From Castellaniella sp. UBA6218 (GTDB lineage Bacteria; Pseudomonadota; Gammaproteobacteria; Burkholderiales; Burkholderiaceae_B), in assembly GCA_002421865.1 (NCBI GenBank), contig DISE01000021.1, positions 1 through 17,501 of the forward strand: a stretch of 17,501 nucleotides of DNA, in the 5' to 3' direction. Made by a program: the position numbers and the translations under genes. Below the pieces are notes generated by a model. The model searched no databases, was not told the origin of the DNA, and saw nothing but the letters and a program-made list of their open reading frames with translations. Shown here in pieces: positions 7,232-13,187 of the stretch (its first letter is position 1; the number at the start of each line of letters is the position of its first letter).

Positions 7232-8160
7232 GCCGCGAGCGATGGCCCGCCGGGCGCCAGCGCCCGGCGGCGGAAGTCCTTGGGCGATTCGCCCGTCAAC
7301 CGCTTGAAAAAGCGCGTGAAATAGCCAGGGTCCGCGAATCCGAGCGAATCGGAGATCGCGCCGACGGTGCGCGGCGTGTAGATCAGCTCGCGGCGGGCCT
7401 CCAGCAGCAGCCGTTCATGGATCAGTTCCAGCGCCGACTTGCCCGCCAGGGCCTGGACGATGGCGTTCAGGTGGGCGGGGGTCACGCCAATGCGCTGGGC
7501 GTACCAGGCCACCCGGTGCTGACGGGTGTGGTGTGTCTCGATCATCCGGGCGTAGCGCGTCAGATGCTGGCTGCCTGGATCCGATCCTGAAGCGGCCGTG
7601 CCGGCCGGATAACCCTGGCGGTGGATCCAGACCAGAATGACCGACAGCAGCGACTCGAGCAGCGGGCCGCGCTGCGGGCTGTGCAGGCCGCGATATTCAC
7701 GGTCCAGCGCATGGAAGCTCAGGGCCGTGTGTCGCCCGGCCTCGTCCGCGTCCAGCGCCAGTACGGCCGGATCGGTGGCGGCGCTCAGGGCCAGCCCGAA
7801 GCGCGCGCACAGGCCGTGCAGCAACGCATAGGTCAGCGTCAGGATGTAGCCGCCCGCGCCGGGGCGGAAGATGAACTCGTGGACCACCCGCTGCGGCACC
7901 AGCACCAGATGTCCCGGCCCCGGCGTGCTGGCACGCCCGTCCAGCACCACCGTGACCTCGCCGGACTCCAGGAACAGCACCTGGAACAGGTCCGTGTGTT
8001 TGTGGGGCGTCACATGCCAATTGTGCAATTTTTCCTGTGCCGCGATGGTTTCGCAATAAAGCGGGTCCGAGGCGGTCCAGACATTGCCGTATCCATACAG
8101 TTTATAGATGGGAATGGCGGTGTGGTCGCGGGCCGGTGGCGCGGGGGTCAGGGGCTCCAT
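7213..8160 (-). CDS. AraC-family regulator, PobR paralog, probable ligAB regulator
   Basis: Regulator of 315 residues, built like PobR: a cupin-like sensor with LHNWHVTPHKH, then an AraC DNA-binding domain containing VAWYAQRIG, KSALELIHERL, GAISDSLGFADPGYFTRFF and GESPKDFRRRA. Each of these blocks has a close counterpart in the 5001-5930 protein, so the two are paralogs. The start at 8160 is well supported by GGGAGGACGCC directly before the ATG; the frame extends upstream to 8394 but would run through the ligA promoter. It is divergent from ligA, suggesting that it controls ring cleavage. The effector is unknown: protocatechuate and 4-hydroxybenzoate are the natural candidates. Its stop codon lies inside the end of pobA. 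Confidence 0.85.
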   Translation of the reverse strand: MEPLTPAPPARDHTAIPIYKLYGYGNVWTASDPLYCETIAAQEKLHNWHVTPHKHTDLFQVLFLESGEVTVVLDGRASTPGPGHLVLVPQRVVHEFIFRPGAGGYILTLTYALLHGLCARFGLALSAATDPAVLALDADEAGRHTALSFHALDREYRGLHSPQRGPLLESLLSVILVWIHRQGYPAGTAASGSDPGSQHLTRYARMIETHHTRQHRVAWYAQRIGVTPAHLNAIVQALAGKSALELIHERLLLEARRELIYTPRTVGAISDSLGFADPGYFTRFFKRLTGESPKDFRRRALAPGGPSLAAQTTAS

Positions 8161-8212
8161 GGCGTCCTCCCGGGTTGAGCCAATATCCGCGAAATGTACA
8201 TTTTTAAAAAAT

Positions 8213-8224
8213 AAAAGTCCATTC
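8213..8224. promoter_or_regulatory. Repeated 12-mer box in araC2-ligA promoter region
   Basis: AAAAGTCCATTC, identical to 5950-5961 and again followed by exactly 85 bp to the ATG (ligA, 8310). On the minus strand the box supplies TGGACT, which lies 17 bp from TACATT (8195-8200), a plausible weak -35/-10 pair for the araC gene. Binding here could therefore also repress the regulator. An inverted 8-bp copy follows at 8249-8256. Confidence 0.55.
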
Positions 8225-8248
8225 TCCGGCGGCGTGCCCAGGCTCATC

Positions 8249-8256
8249 ATGGACTT
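8249..8256. promoter_or_regulatory. Inverted copy of the AAGTCCAT core upstream of ligA
   Basis: ATGGACTT is the exact reverse complement of AAGTCCAT at 8215-8222. The centres are 34 bp apart. No equivalent is visible upstream of pobA. It may be a second, oppositely oriented half-site for the AraC protein. At 8 bp, chance occurrence is possible. Confidence 0.35.
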
Positions 8257-8309
8257 GTCCGTACCGCTGCGGCATCGGCGCGGCGGCATCGATCCCAAGG
8301 AGACATCCC

Positions 8310-8669
8310 ATGACAGCAGCCACACGCAAGCGCCGGCGGGAAATTCCAGGCACCGTGATCTTCGACGGCGACCTGGCCCGCATCGGCTATGCATTGAACC
8401 GCATGTGCTTCAGCTTCAACGCGGCCGAAAACCGCGAGGCCTTCCAGCGCGACGAGGAAGCCTACATGACGCGCTACCACCTGACGGAAGCGCAGAAGGA
8501 GGCCGTCCGCAGCCGCCAGGTCCTGCGCATGATCGCCGCCGGGGGGCACCCCTACTATCTGGCCAAGCTGGCCGGGATATTCGGCCTGGACATGCAGGAC
8601 ATCGGTGCCCAGCAGACGGGCGTCACCAAAGAGGCCTTCCAGGCCAGACTCATCGCGGCGGGAGCTTGA
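8310..8669 (+). CDS. ligA: Protocatechuate 4,5-dioxygenase, alpha (small) subunit
   Basis: Small all-helical subunit (119 residues) of the class II extradiol dioxygenase that opens protocatechuate between C4 and C5 to 4-carboxy-2-hydroxymuconate semialdehyde. The family block GDLARIGYALNRMCFSFN, the GGHPYYLAKLAGIFGLDMQ region and the length all fit LigA/PmdA proteins; the alpha subunit caps the active site of the beta subunit. ATG 8310 follows AAGGAG (8297-8302). ligB begins 2 bp after the ligA stop, so the two are translationally coupled. Gallate or methylgallate dioxygenases are alternatives, but the pobA and vanAB context favours protocatechuate. Confidence 0.93.
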   Translation: MTAATRKRRREIPGTVIFDGDLARIGYALNRMCFSFNAAENREAFQRDEEAYMTRYHLTEAQKEAVRSRQVLRMIAAGGHPYYLAKLAGIFGLDMQDIGAQQTGVTKEAFQARLIAAGA

Positions 8670-8671
8670 TC

Positions 8672-9532
8672 ATGGCGCACATCATCGGCAGCATCAGCAC
8701 GTCCCACGTGCCGGCCATTGGCGGGGCGTTGGCCCGCGGGAAACAGCAGGATCCTTACTGGAAGCCCTTTTTCGAGGCATATGGCAAAGCGCGTGAATGG
8801 CTGGGCCGCGAGCGCCCGGATGTGGTGGTCGTCCTGCACAATGACCATGGCCTGAATTTCTTCCTCGACAAGATGCCGACTTTCGCGGTGGGCGCCGCGG
8901 ATGTCTACAGGAACGCGGACGAGGGCTGGGGCATCCCGCCGCTGGCGGCGGCGCGCGGCTGCGTGGACCTGTCCTGGCACATCGTCGAGACCCTGGTCGA
9001 GGACGAGTTCGACATCACCACCTGCCAGGAAGCCCTGATCGACCATTCGGTGTCGCTGCCCCTGGCGCTGCTCTGGCCGGAAGGCAAGGACACCGGCGCG
9101 TGGCCGGTGGAAATCGTGCCGGTTTGCATCAACACCGTTCTGGCGCCGTACCCCTCGGCTTCGCGCTGCTACCGGCTGGGGCAGTCGTTGCGCCGCGCGA
9201 TCGAGTCCTGGGACGACGACCGGCGCGTGCTCGTCATCGCCAGCGGGGGTCTGTCGCACCAGCTCGACGGCGAACGCGCCGGCTTCATCAACAAGCCCTT
9301 CGATCTGCAGTTCATGGACAGCCTGGTGGACGATCCGACCTGGATCACCCGGTATTCCAACGAAGATCTGGTCGAGCTCACCGGGACGCAGGGGATCGAG
9401 CTGCTGATGTGGGTGGCGGCGCGCGGCGTGCTGGACGACATGCCGGTCAAACGGCACCATGCGCACTACCATGTGCCGATCTCCAACACGGCCACCGGGC
9501 TGCTGGTGCTGGAACCGGCTCAGGCCGGCTGA
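8672..9532 (+). CDS. ligB: Protocatechuate 4,5-dioxygenase, beta (catalytic) subunit
   Basis: Catalytic subunit of 286 residues in the LigB superfamily of non-haem Fe(II) extradiol dioxygenases. Residues matching the Sphingobium LigB iron ligands are visible: His12 (STSHVPAIG), His59 (LHNDHG) and Glu243 (GIELLMW). The acid-base histidine in GGLSHQL is His196, and IDHS (123-126) is also conserved, so the active site is complete. The start ATG 8672 has GGGAG (8660-8664) inside the end of ligA. It acts on protocatechuate made by PobA and VanAB. Genes for the next pathway steps (ligC, ligI, ligJ, ligK) do not follow it here. Confidence 0.95.
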   Translation: MAHIIGSISTSHVPAIGGALARGKQQDPYWKPFFEAYGKAREWLGRERPDVVVVLHNDHGLNFFLDKMPTFAVGAADVYRNADEGWGIPPLAAARGCVDLSWHIVETLVEDEFDITTCQEALIDHSVSLPLALLWPEGKDTGAWPVEIVPVCINTVLAPYPSASRCYRLGQSLRRAIESWDDDRRVLVIASGGLSHQLDGERAGFINKPFDLQFMDSLVDDPTWITRYSNEDLVELTGTQGIELLMWVAARGVLDDMPVKRHHAHYHVPISNTATGLLVLEPAQAG

Positions 9533-9540
9533 ATCCGAAC

Positions 9541-9557
9541 CCGGGTTCCGAACCCGG
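9541..9557. terminator. Hairpin between convergent ligB and hydrolase genes
   Basis: CCGGGTT pairs with AACCCGG around a 3-nt loop, filling half of the 35-bp gap between the two stop codons; GAACCCGGGTTC (9537-9548) gives an overlapping palindrome. The symmetric position suits a bidirectional terminator, but there is no U-tract on either side, so termination might be weak or rely on another mechanism. Confidence 0.5.
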
Positions 9558-9567
9558 TCCGGCCGGT

Positions 9568-10287
9568 TCAGGCCGCCAGCCCCCGCCGTGCCAGCCAGTC
9601 CATGATCGCGGACAGGCAGGCCTCGGGTGCCTCGAAGGGCGCCATGTGGCCGGCGCCCTCGACCGCCTCCAGAACCGCGTCCGGCACTCTGGAGGCCATG
9701 TCCGCGTGGCGGTCGAGCGGGCTCCAGCGGTCCTCGGTGCCGCTCATGAACAGGACGGGGCAGGCGATCCGGCCCAGCAGATCCGTCGCGTCGGGCCGTT
9801 CGATCAGGGCCTGGATCTGGCCGGCGAATGATTCTGGCGTCGAGCGCAGGACCATGGCGCGCATCCGGGCCATCAGGGCGGCATCGCCCCGGGTCCGGTG
9901 CGCGATCATGCCGTCCAGCCAGTCCTCGGCGATGGCCTGGACGCCCCCCGCCCGGGCGGCGCGCACCAGGGCCATGCGCTTTTCGGCCTCGCCTTCACTC
10001 AGGCCCTGGTAACCCGTGTTCATCAGGACCAGGGCATGGCAGCGTGTCGGCGCCTGGCGCGCCATTTCCAGCGCGACGCGTCCGCCCATCGAATGCCCCA
10101 GAACGATCAGCGGTCCCGACGCGCGCGCCAGCACGTCCCGCGCCGCATCGGGCAGGGCGCCGATGCCGCTCAGATTCGCGGCCAGGACGTGCCCCAGACG
10201 CGAGAGCGGACCGATGAAGTCGGCCCAGGTGTCCGCGTCGCACAGCAGGCCGTGCAGCAGGACGAAGGTGGGACGCGTGTTGTTCAT
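9568..10287 (-). CDS. Alpha/beta hydrolase of unknown substrate
   Basis: Cytosolic alpha/beta-hydrolase fold protein of 239 residues. The oxyanion motif LLHGLLCD (10-17) is followed by the nucleophile elbow GHSMGG with Ser66. Likely acid Asp186 lies in SGTEDRWSP and His214 in GAGHM, giving a complete triad. The cap is short, as in 3-oxoadipate enol-lactonase-like and carboxylesterase-like members. The ATG at 10287 is preceded by AAGGAGATTCC. It is divergent from the MarR gene and convergent with ligB. In this locus it might hydrolyse an aromatic ester or a lactone, but no sequence feature fixes the substrate. It is not a LigI-type lactonase, which belongs to the amidohydrolase family. Confidence 0.85.
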   Translation of the reverse strand: MNNTRPTFVLLHGLLCDADTWADFIGPLSRLGHVLAANLSGIGALPDAARDVLARASGPLIVLGHSMGGRVALEMARQAPTRCHALVLMNTGYQGLSEGEAEKRMALVRAARAGGVQAIAEDWLDGMIAHRTRGDAALMARMRAMVLRSTPESFAGQIQALIERPDATDLLGRIACPVLFMSGTEDRWSPLDRHADMASRVPDAVLEAVEGAGHMAPFEAPEACLSAIMDWLARRGLAA

Positions 10288-10409
10288 GGAATCTCCTTCT
10301 GAAGGATAATCGGCATCATGTGAATCATCATCGCACGAGGACGCGGGGGCGGCGTCCGCCCGTGTCCTTTTCCGGCCGCGCGCCCGGCGGCCTACGGCGA
10401 GATGCCCGC

Positions 10410-10928
10410 ATGCCCGATCCGATCCTGCGAGAACCCCTCTACACCCAGCCTGGCCACTTGCTGCGCCGTGCGCAGCAGATTTCCGCCTCGATCTTCCACG
10501 ACGAGATCGGCAGCCTGGTCACGCCCATGCAGTATGCCGTGCTGTGCGTGCTGCTGGATCATCCCGGGATCGACCAGGTGTCCGTGGCGGGGCTGGCGGC
10601 CATCGACACGTCCACGGCGGCCAGCGTGGCGATGCGCCTGGAGGAAAAGGGCCTGCTGTCCCGGCGGATCGATCCGGCGAATCGTCGCCAGCGGATTCTG
10701 ACCCTGACCGATCAGGGACGGGATCTTCTGTTGTCGCTCAACGAGGCCATAGGCCGGTTGCACCGACGCATCTTCGAAAAATTCTCGCCCCGGGAAGAAG
10801 CCCGGTTCATGGCGTTGCTGCAGAAACTGGTCGATGTCAACAACCACCAGAGCCGTGCGCCGTTGACGGCTGTGCGGCCCGGGGCTTCGGGGGGCTCCGT
10901 CGATGATCCTGCGTCCGGACGGGTATAG
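10410..10928 (+). CDS. MarR-family transcriptional regulator, candidate vanAB repressor
   Basis: Winged-helix regulator of about 172 residues. The HTH covers about 55-80 (VSVAGLAAIDTSTAASVAMRL) and the wing contains IDPANRRQRILTLT (87-100), a standard MarR signature. Flanking helices fit a dimerisation region. The frame is open from 10320, but ATG 10410 begins a normal MarR N-terminus and has GGCGAG upstream; the earlier start would add about 30 arginine-rich residues not expected in the family. MarR proteins near aromatic genes usually release DNA on binding the aromatic acid or its CoA ester. It sits just upstream of vanA in the same direction, with a strong dyad in the gap, so vanillate-responsive repression is inferred. 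Confidence 0.85.
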   Translation: MPDPILREPLYTQPGHLLRRAQQISASIFHDEIGSLVTPMQYAVLCVLLDHPGIDQVSVAGLAAIDTSTAASVAMRLEEKGLLSRRIDPANRRQRILTLTDQGRDLLLSLNEAIGRLHRRIFEKFSPREEARFMALLQKLVDVNNHQSRAPLTAVRPGASGGSVDDPASGRV

Positions 10929-11006
10929 GGACCCTCCGGGCTTTGGAGGATTCCTAAGGGTAAGCACGGATATGGCATCGTCGTCCGGGAAAATAGGATA
11001 TATCTA

Positions 11007-11028
11007 AATGTTCAGTGTGCTGAATATT
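11007..11028. promoter_or_regulatory. Dyad upstream of vanA, candidate MarR operator
   Basis: Inverted repeat with arms AATgTTCAG and CTGAAtATT around the spacer TGTG; eight of nine arm pairs match. It lies in the only AT-rich part of the 159-bp gap between the MarR gene and vanA, next to GGATATATCTAAAT, a promoter-like stretch. The length and symmetry fit a MarR-dimer operator. No copy is visible upstream of the MarR gene itself. Confidence 0.55.
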
Positions 11029-11044
11029 AATCCGAACGATGCAC

Positions 11045-11071
11045 GACCGGGTCGCGTCACCGCGAGCGGTC
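11045..11071 (+). promoter_or_regulatory. Hairpin in vanA 5' leader
   Basis: GACCG pairs with CGGTC, and within it TCGCG pairs with CGCGA around the loop TCAC. The structure ends 4 nt before the AGGAGG (11076-11081) of vanA. It could protect the mRNA 5' end or affect ribosome access. Its function is unproven. Confidence 0.35.
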
Positions 11072-11087
11072 CCCCAGGAGGTTGATG

Positions 11088-12116
11088 ATGTTTCCCAAGA
11101 ATGCCTGGTACGTGGCCTGCACGCCCGACGAGATCGCGGACAAACCCCTGGGTCGCACGATCTGCGGCCAACCCGTCGCGCTCTACCGGGGCGCGGAGGG
11201 ACGGGTCGCGGCACTCGAGGATTTCTGTCCTCATCGGGGCGCGGCCCTGTCCCTGGGCGCAGTCGTGGACGGCAACCTGATGTGTGGCTACCATGGCCTG
11301 GTCATGGGCTGCGACGGCAAGGCCGTCTCCATGCCCAAGCAGCGGGTGGGCGGATTCCCCTGCATCCGCAGCTACCCGGTGGTGGAGCGGCACGGCTTCG
11401 TCTGGATCTGGCCGGGCGATCCCGAACGCGCCGACGAGGCGGCCATCCCCGACCTGTTCTGGGCCCACCATCCCGAATGGGCGTACGGCGGGGGGCTTTA
11501 TCATATCGGCTGCGATTACCGGCTGATGATCGACAACCTGATGGATCTGACCCACGAGGCCTACGTGCACACCGACAGTATCGGCCAGGGCGAAATCGAC
11601 GAGGCGCCGGTCCAGACCCGGGTTGAAGGCGATCAGGTCGTCACCAGCCGCGTCATGCATGGCATCGTCGCGCCGCCCTTCTGGCAGGCCGCCATGCGGG
11701 CCCACGGCCTGGACGACCAGGCGCTGGTCGACCGCTGGCAGATGTCGCGCTTCACCGCGCCGGGCCATGTGCTGATCGATGTCGGCGTGGCGCTGGCGGG
11801 CAAGGGCGGCTTCGAGGCCGATGCCCGGGACAAGGTTTCGGCGATCGTCGTGGACTTCATGACGCCCGAGACCGAGTCCTCGCACTGGTATTTCTGGGGT
11901 ATGGCCCGTCATTTCCAGCCCGATGACGAAGCCCTGACCGATGCGATCCGCGCAGGGCAGGGCAGGATCTTCAGTCAGGATCTGGCCGTGCTGGAAGCGC
12001 AGCAGCGCAACCAGCGCAATTTCCCCGGCCGTCGGCTGCTGGCCCTGAACATCGATGCCGGCGGCGTGCGGGCGCGGCGCATCCTCGACGATCTGATCCA
12101 GGCGGAGGCCGCCTGA
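11088..12116 (+). CDS. vanA: Vanillate O-demethylase, oxygenase (Rieske) subunit
   Basis: Terminal oxygenase of 342 residues that demethylates vanillate to protocatechuate and formaldehyde using electrons from VanB. The N-terminus MFPKNAWYVACTPDEIADKP is nearly identical to Pseudomonas VanA as remembered. The Rieske 2Fe-2S motif is CPHRG...CGYHG (Cys47, His49, Cys66, His69). The mononuclear iron site lies in NLMDLTHEAYVH (Asp153, His156, His161). Three in-frame starts occur: TTG 11082, ATG 11085 and ATG 11088. The last is chosen because AGGAGG ends 6 nt before it and it gives the family N-terminus. It is followed after 53 bp by vanB. Confidence 0.96.
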   Translation: MFPKNAWYVACTPDEIADKPLGRTICGQPVALYRGAEGRVAALEDFCPHRGAALSLGAVVDGNLMCGYHGLVMGCDGKAVSMPKQRVGGFPCIRSYPVVERHGFVWIWPGDPERADEAAIPDLFWAHHPEWAYGGGLYHIGCDYRLMIDNLMDLTHEAYVHTDSIGQGEIDEAPVQTRVEGDQVVTSRVMHGIVAPPFWQAAMRAHGLDDQALVDRWQMSRFTAPGHVLIDVGVALAGKGGFEADARDKVSAIVVDFMTPETESSHWYFWGMARHFQPDDEALTDAIRAGQGRIFSQDLAVLEAQQRNQRNFPGRRLLALNIDAGGVRARRILDDLIQAEAA

Positions 12117-12129
12117 AGGCTTTATGGAA

Positions 12130-12151
12130 GGCCCGGCATGCCTGCCGGGCC
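12130..12151 (+). repeat. Strong hairpin between vanA and vanB
   Basis: GGCCCGGCA and TGCCGGGCC form a perfect 9-bp stem with loop TGCC, 13 bp after the vanA stop. No T-run follows (GATTGG), and vanB must be reached by the same transcript, so this is more likely an mRNA processing or stability element that sets VanA:VanB ratio, or a partial attenuator, than a full terminator. Confidence 0.5.
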
Positions 12152-12169
12152 GATTGGAAAGAGAAAGAC

Positions 12170-13144
12170 ATGATCACCGAATCCCTGTCCGTGCGGGTCG
12201 CCGGCAAGCATCAGGCGGCCCAGGACGTCGTGAGTCTCGAACTGGTGGATCCCGATGGCGGTCCGCTGCCGGAATTTTCCCCCGGGGCGCACATCGATGT
12301 GCATCTGCCGGGCGGCTTCATCCGCCAGTATTCACTGCTCAACGACTGCCTGCAGCGGTCCCACTTTTTGATCGGCGTGCTGCGCGAGCCGCAGTCTCGC
12401 GGGGGGTCGGCGGCGGTGCACGACCAGGTGCGCGTGGGGGATCTGCTGCGCATCAGTCCGCCGCGCAACCGCTTCCCGCTGGTGCCGGCTGAACACAGCC
12501 TGCTGTTCGCCGGCGGGATCGGGATCACGCCGCTGCTGTGCATGGCGCGCCGCCTGCGGGCGACGGACGCCTCTTTCGACCTGCACTACAGCTGCCGGTC
12601 CCGCGCCCGCGCAGCCTTCCTGAACGAGATCCTGGGGCCGGCCCTGGCAGGGCATGCCCAGGCGCATTTCGATGACGAGCCCGGAACCGCTCTGGACGCG
12701 CGGGCCGTGCTGGCGGCGGCCGACGCCCGGACTCATGTCTACGTCTGCGGGCCGTCGGGCTATATCGATTTCATCCTCGCGCAGGCGCGCGCGGCCGGCG
12801 TGGACGAGGCGCGCATCCACTTCGAGCGCTTCGCCCTCGGCGAGGACGAGCATCCCTCGGCGCCGGTAGAGGGAGACGTGGCCTTTCAGGTCAAATTGGC
12901 CAGCACCGGCGAGGTCTTCGACATTCCGGCCGACGAGACCGTGACGTCGGCGCTGGACCGGCAGGGGGTGTTCATCCCGGTCTCCTGCGAGGAAGGGATC
13001 TGCGGCACCTGTCTGACGGGCGTGCGCGAAGGCGTCCCGGACCACCGCGACAGCTATCTCACGGACGCGGAGCACGCGGTGAACGATCAGTTCACGCCAT
13101 GCTGCTCGCGCGCCCGGACCCCCATGCTGGTGCTGGATCTGTAG
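12170..13144 (+). CDS. vanB: Vanillate O-demethylase, reductase subunit
   Basis: Phthalate dioxygenase reductase-type protein of 324 residues that passes electrons from NADH through FMN and a 2Fe-2S cluster to VanA. In order: a flavin-binding domain with RQYSL (52-56), a nucleotide-binding domain with GGIGITP (115-121) and CGPSGY (193-198), and a C-terminal plant-type ferredoxin domain with Cys273, Cys278, Cys281 and Cys311 (C-x4-C-x2-C-x29-C). All cluster ligands are present. The ATG at 12170 is preceded only by a weak AAAGAGAAAGA, which with the hairpin upstream suggests lower translation than vanA. Confidence 0.95.
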   Translation: MITESLSVRVAGKHQAAQDVVSLELVDPDGGPLPEFSPGAHIDVHLPGGFIRQYSLLNDCLQRSHFLIGVLREPQSRGGSAAVHDQVRVGDLLRISPPRNRFPLVPAEHSLLFAGGIGITPLLCMARRLRATDASFDLHYSCRSRARAAFLNEILGPALAGHAQAHFDDEPGTALDARAVLAAADARTHVYVCGPSGYIDFILAQARAAGVDEARIHFERFALGEDEHPSAPVEGDVAFQVKLASTGEVFDIPADETVTSALDRQGVFIPVSCEEGICGTCLTGVREGVPDHRDSYLTDAEHAVNDQFTPCCSRARTPMLVLDL

Positions 13145-13187
13145 GCCCGGCGCCTTCATTTCACGATGACAAGACAAGGAGACACAC

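Noticed and set aside
8161..8394. Longer start for the second AraC regulator
   Set aside because: It would cross the ligA promoter and ligA start; the ATG at 8160 has an excellent GGGAGG ribosome site and the paralog has a similar short N-terminus.
10320..10409. Arg-rich N-terminal extension of the MarR protein
   Set aside because: Not typical of the family, and no convincing ribosome site before 10320.
10934..10952. CCTCC...GGAGG hairpin after the MarR gene as a terminator
   Set aside because: Only a 5-bp stem and no T-tract; too weak to call.
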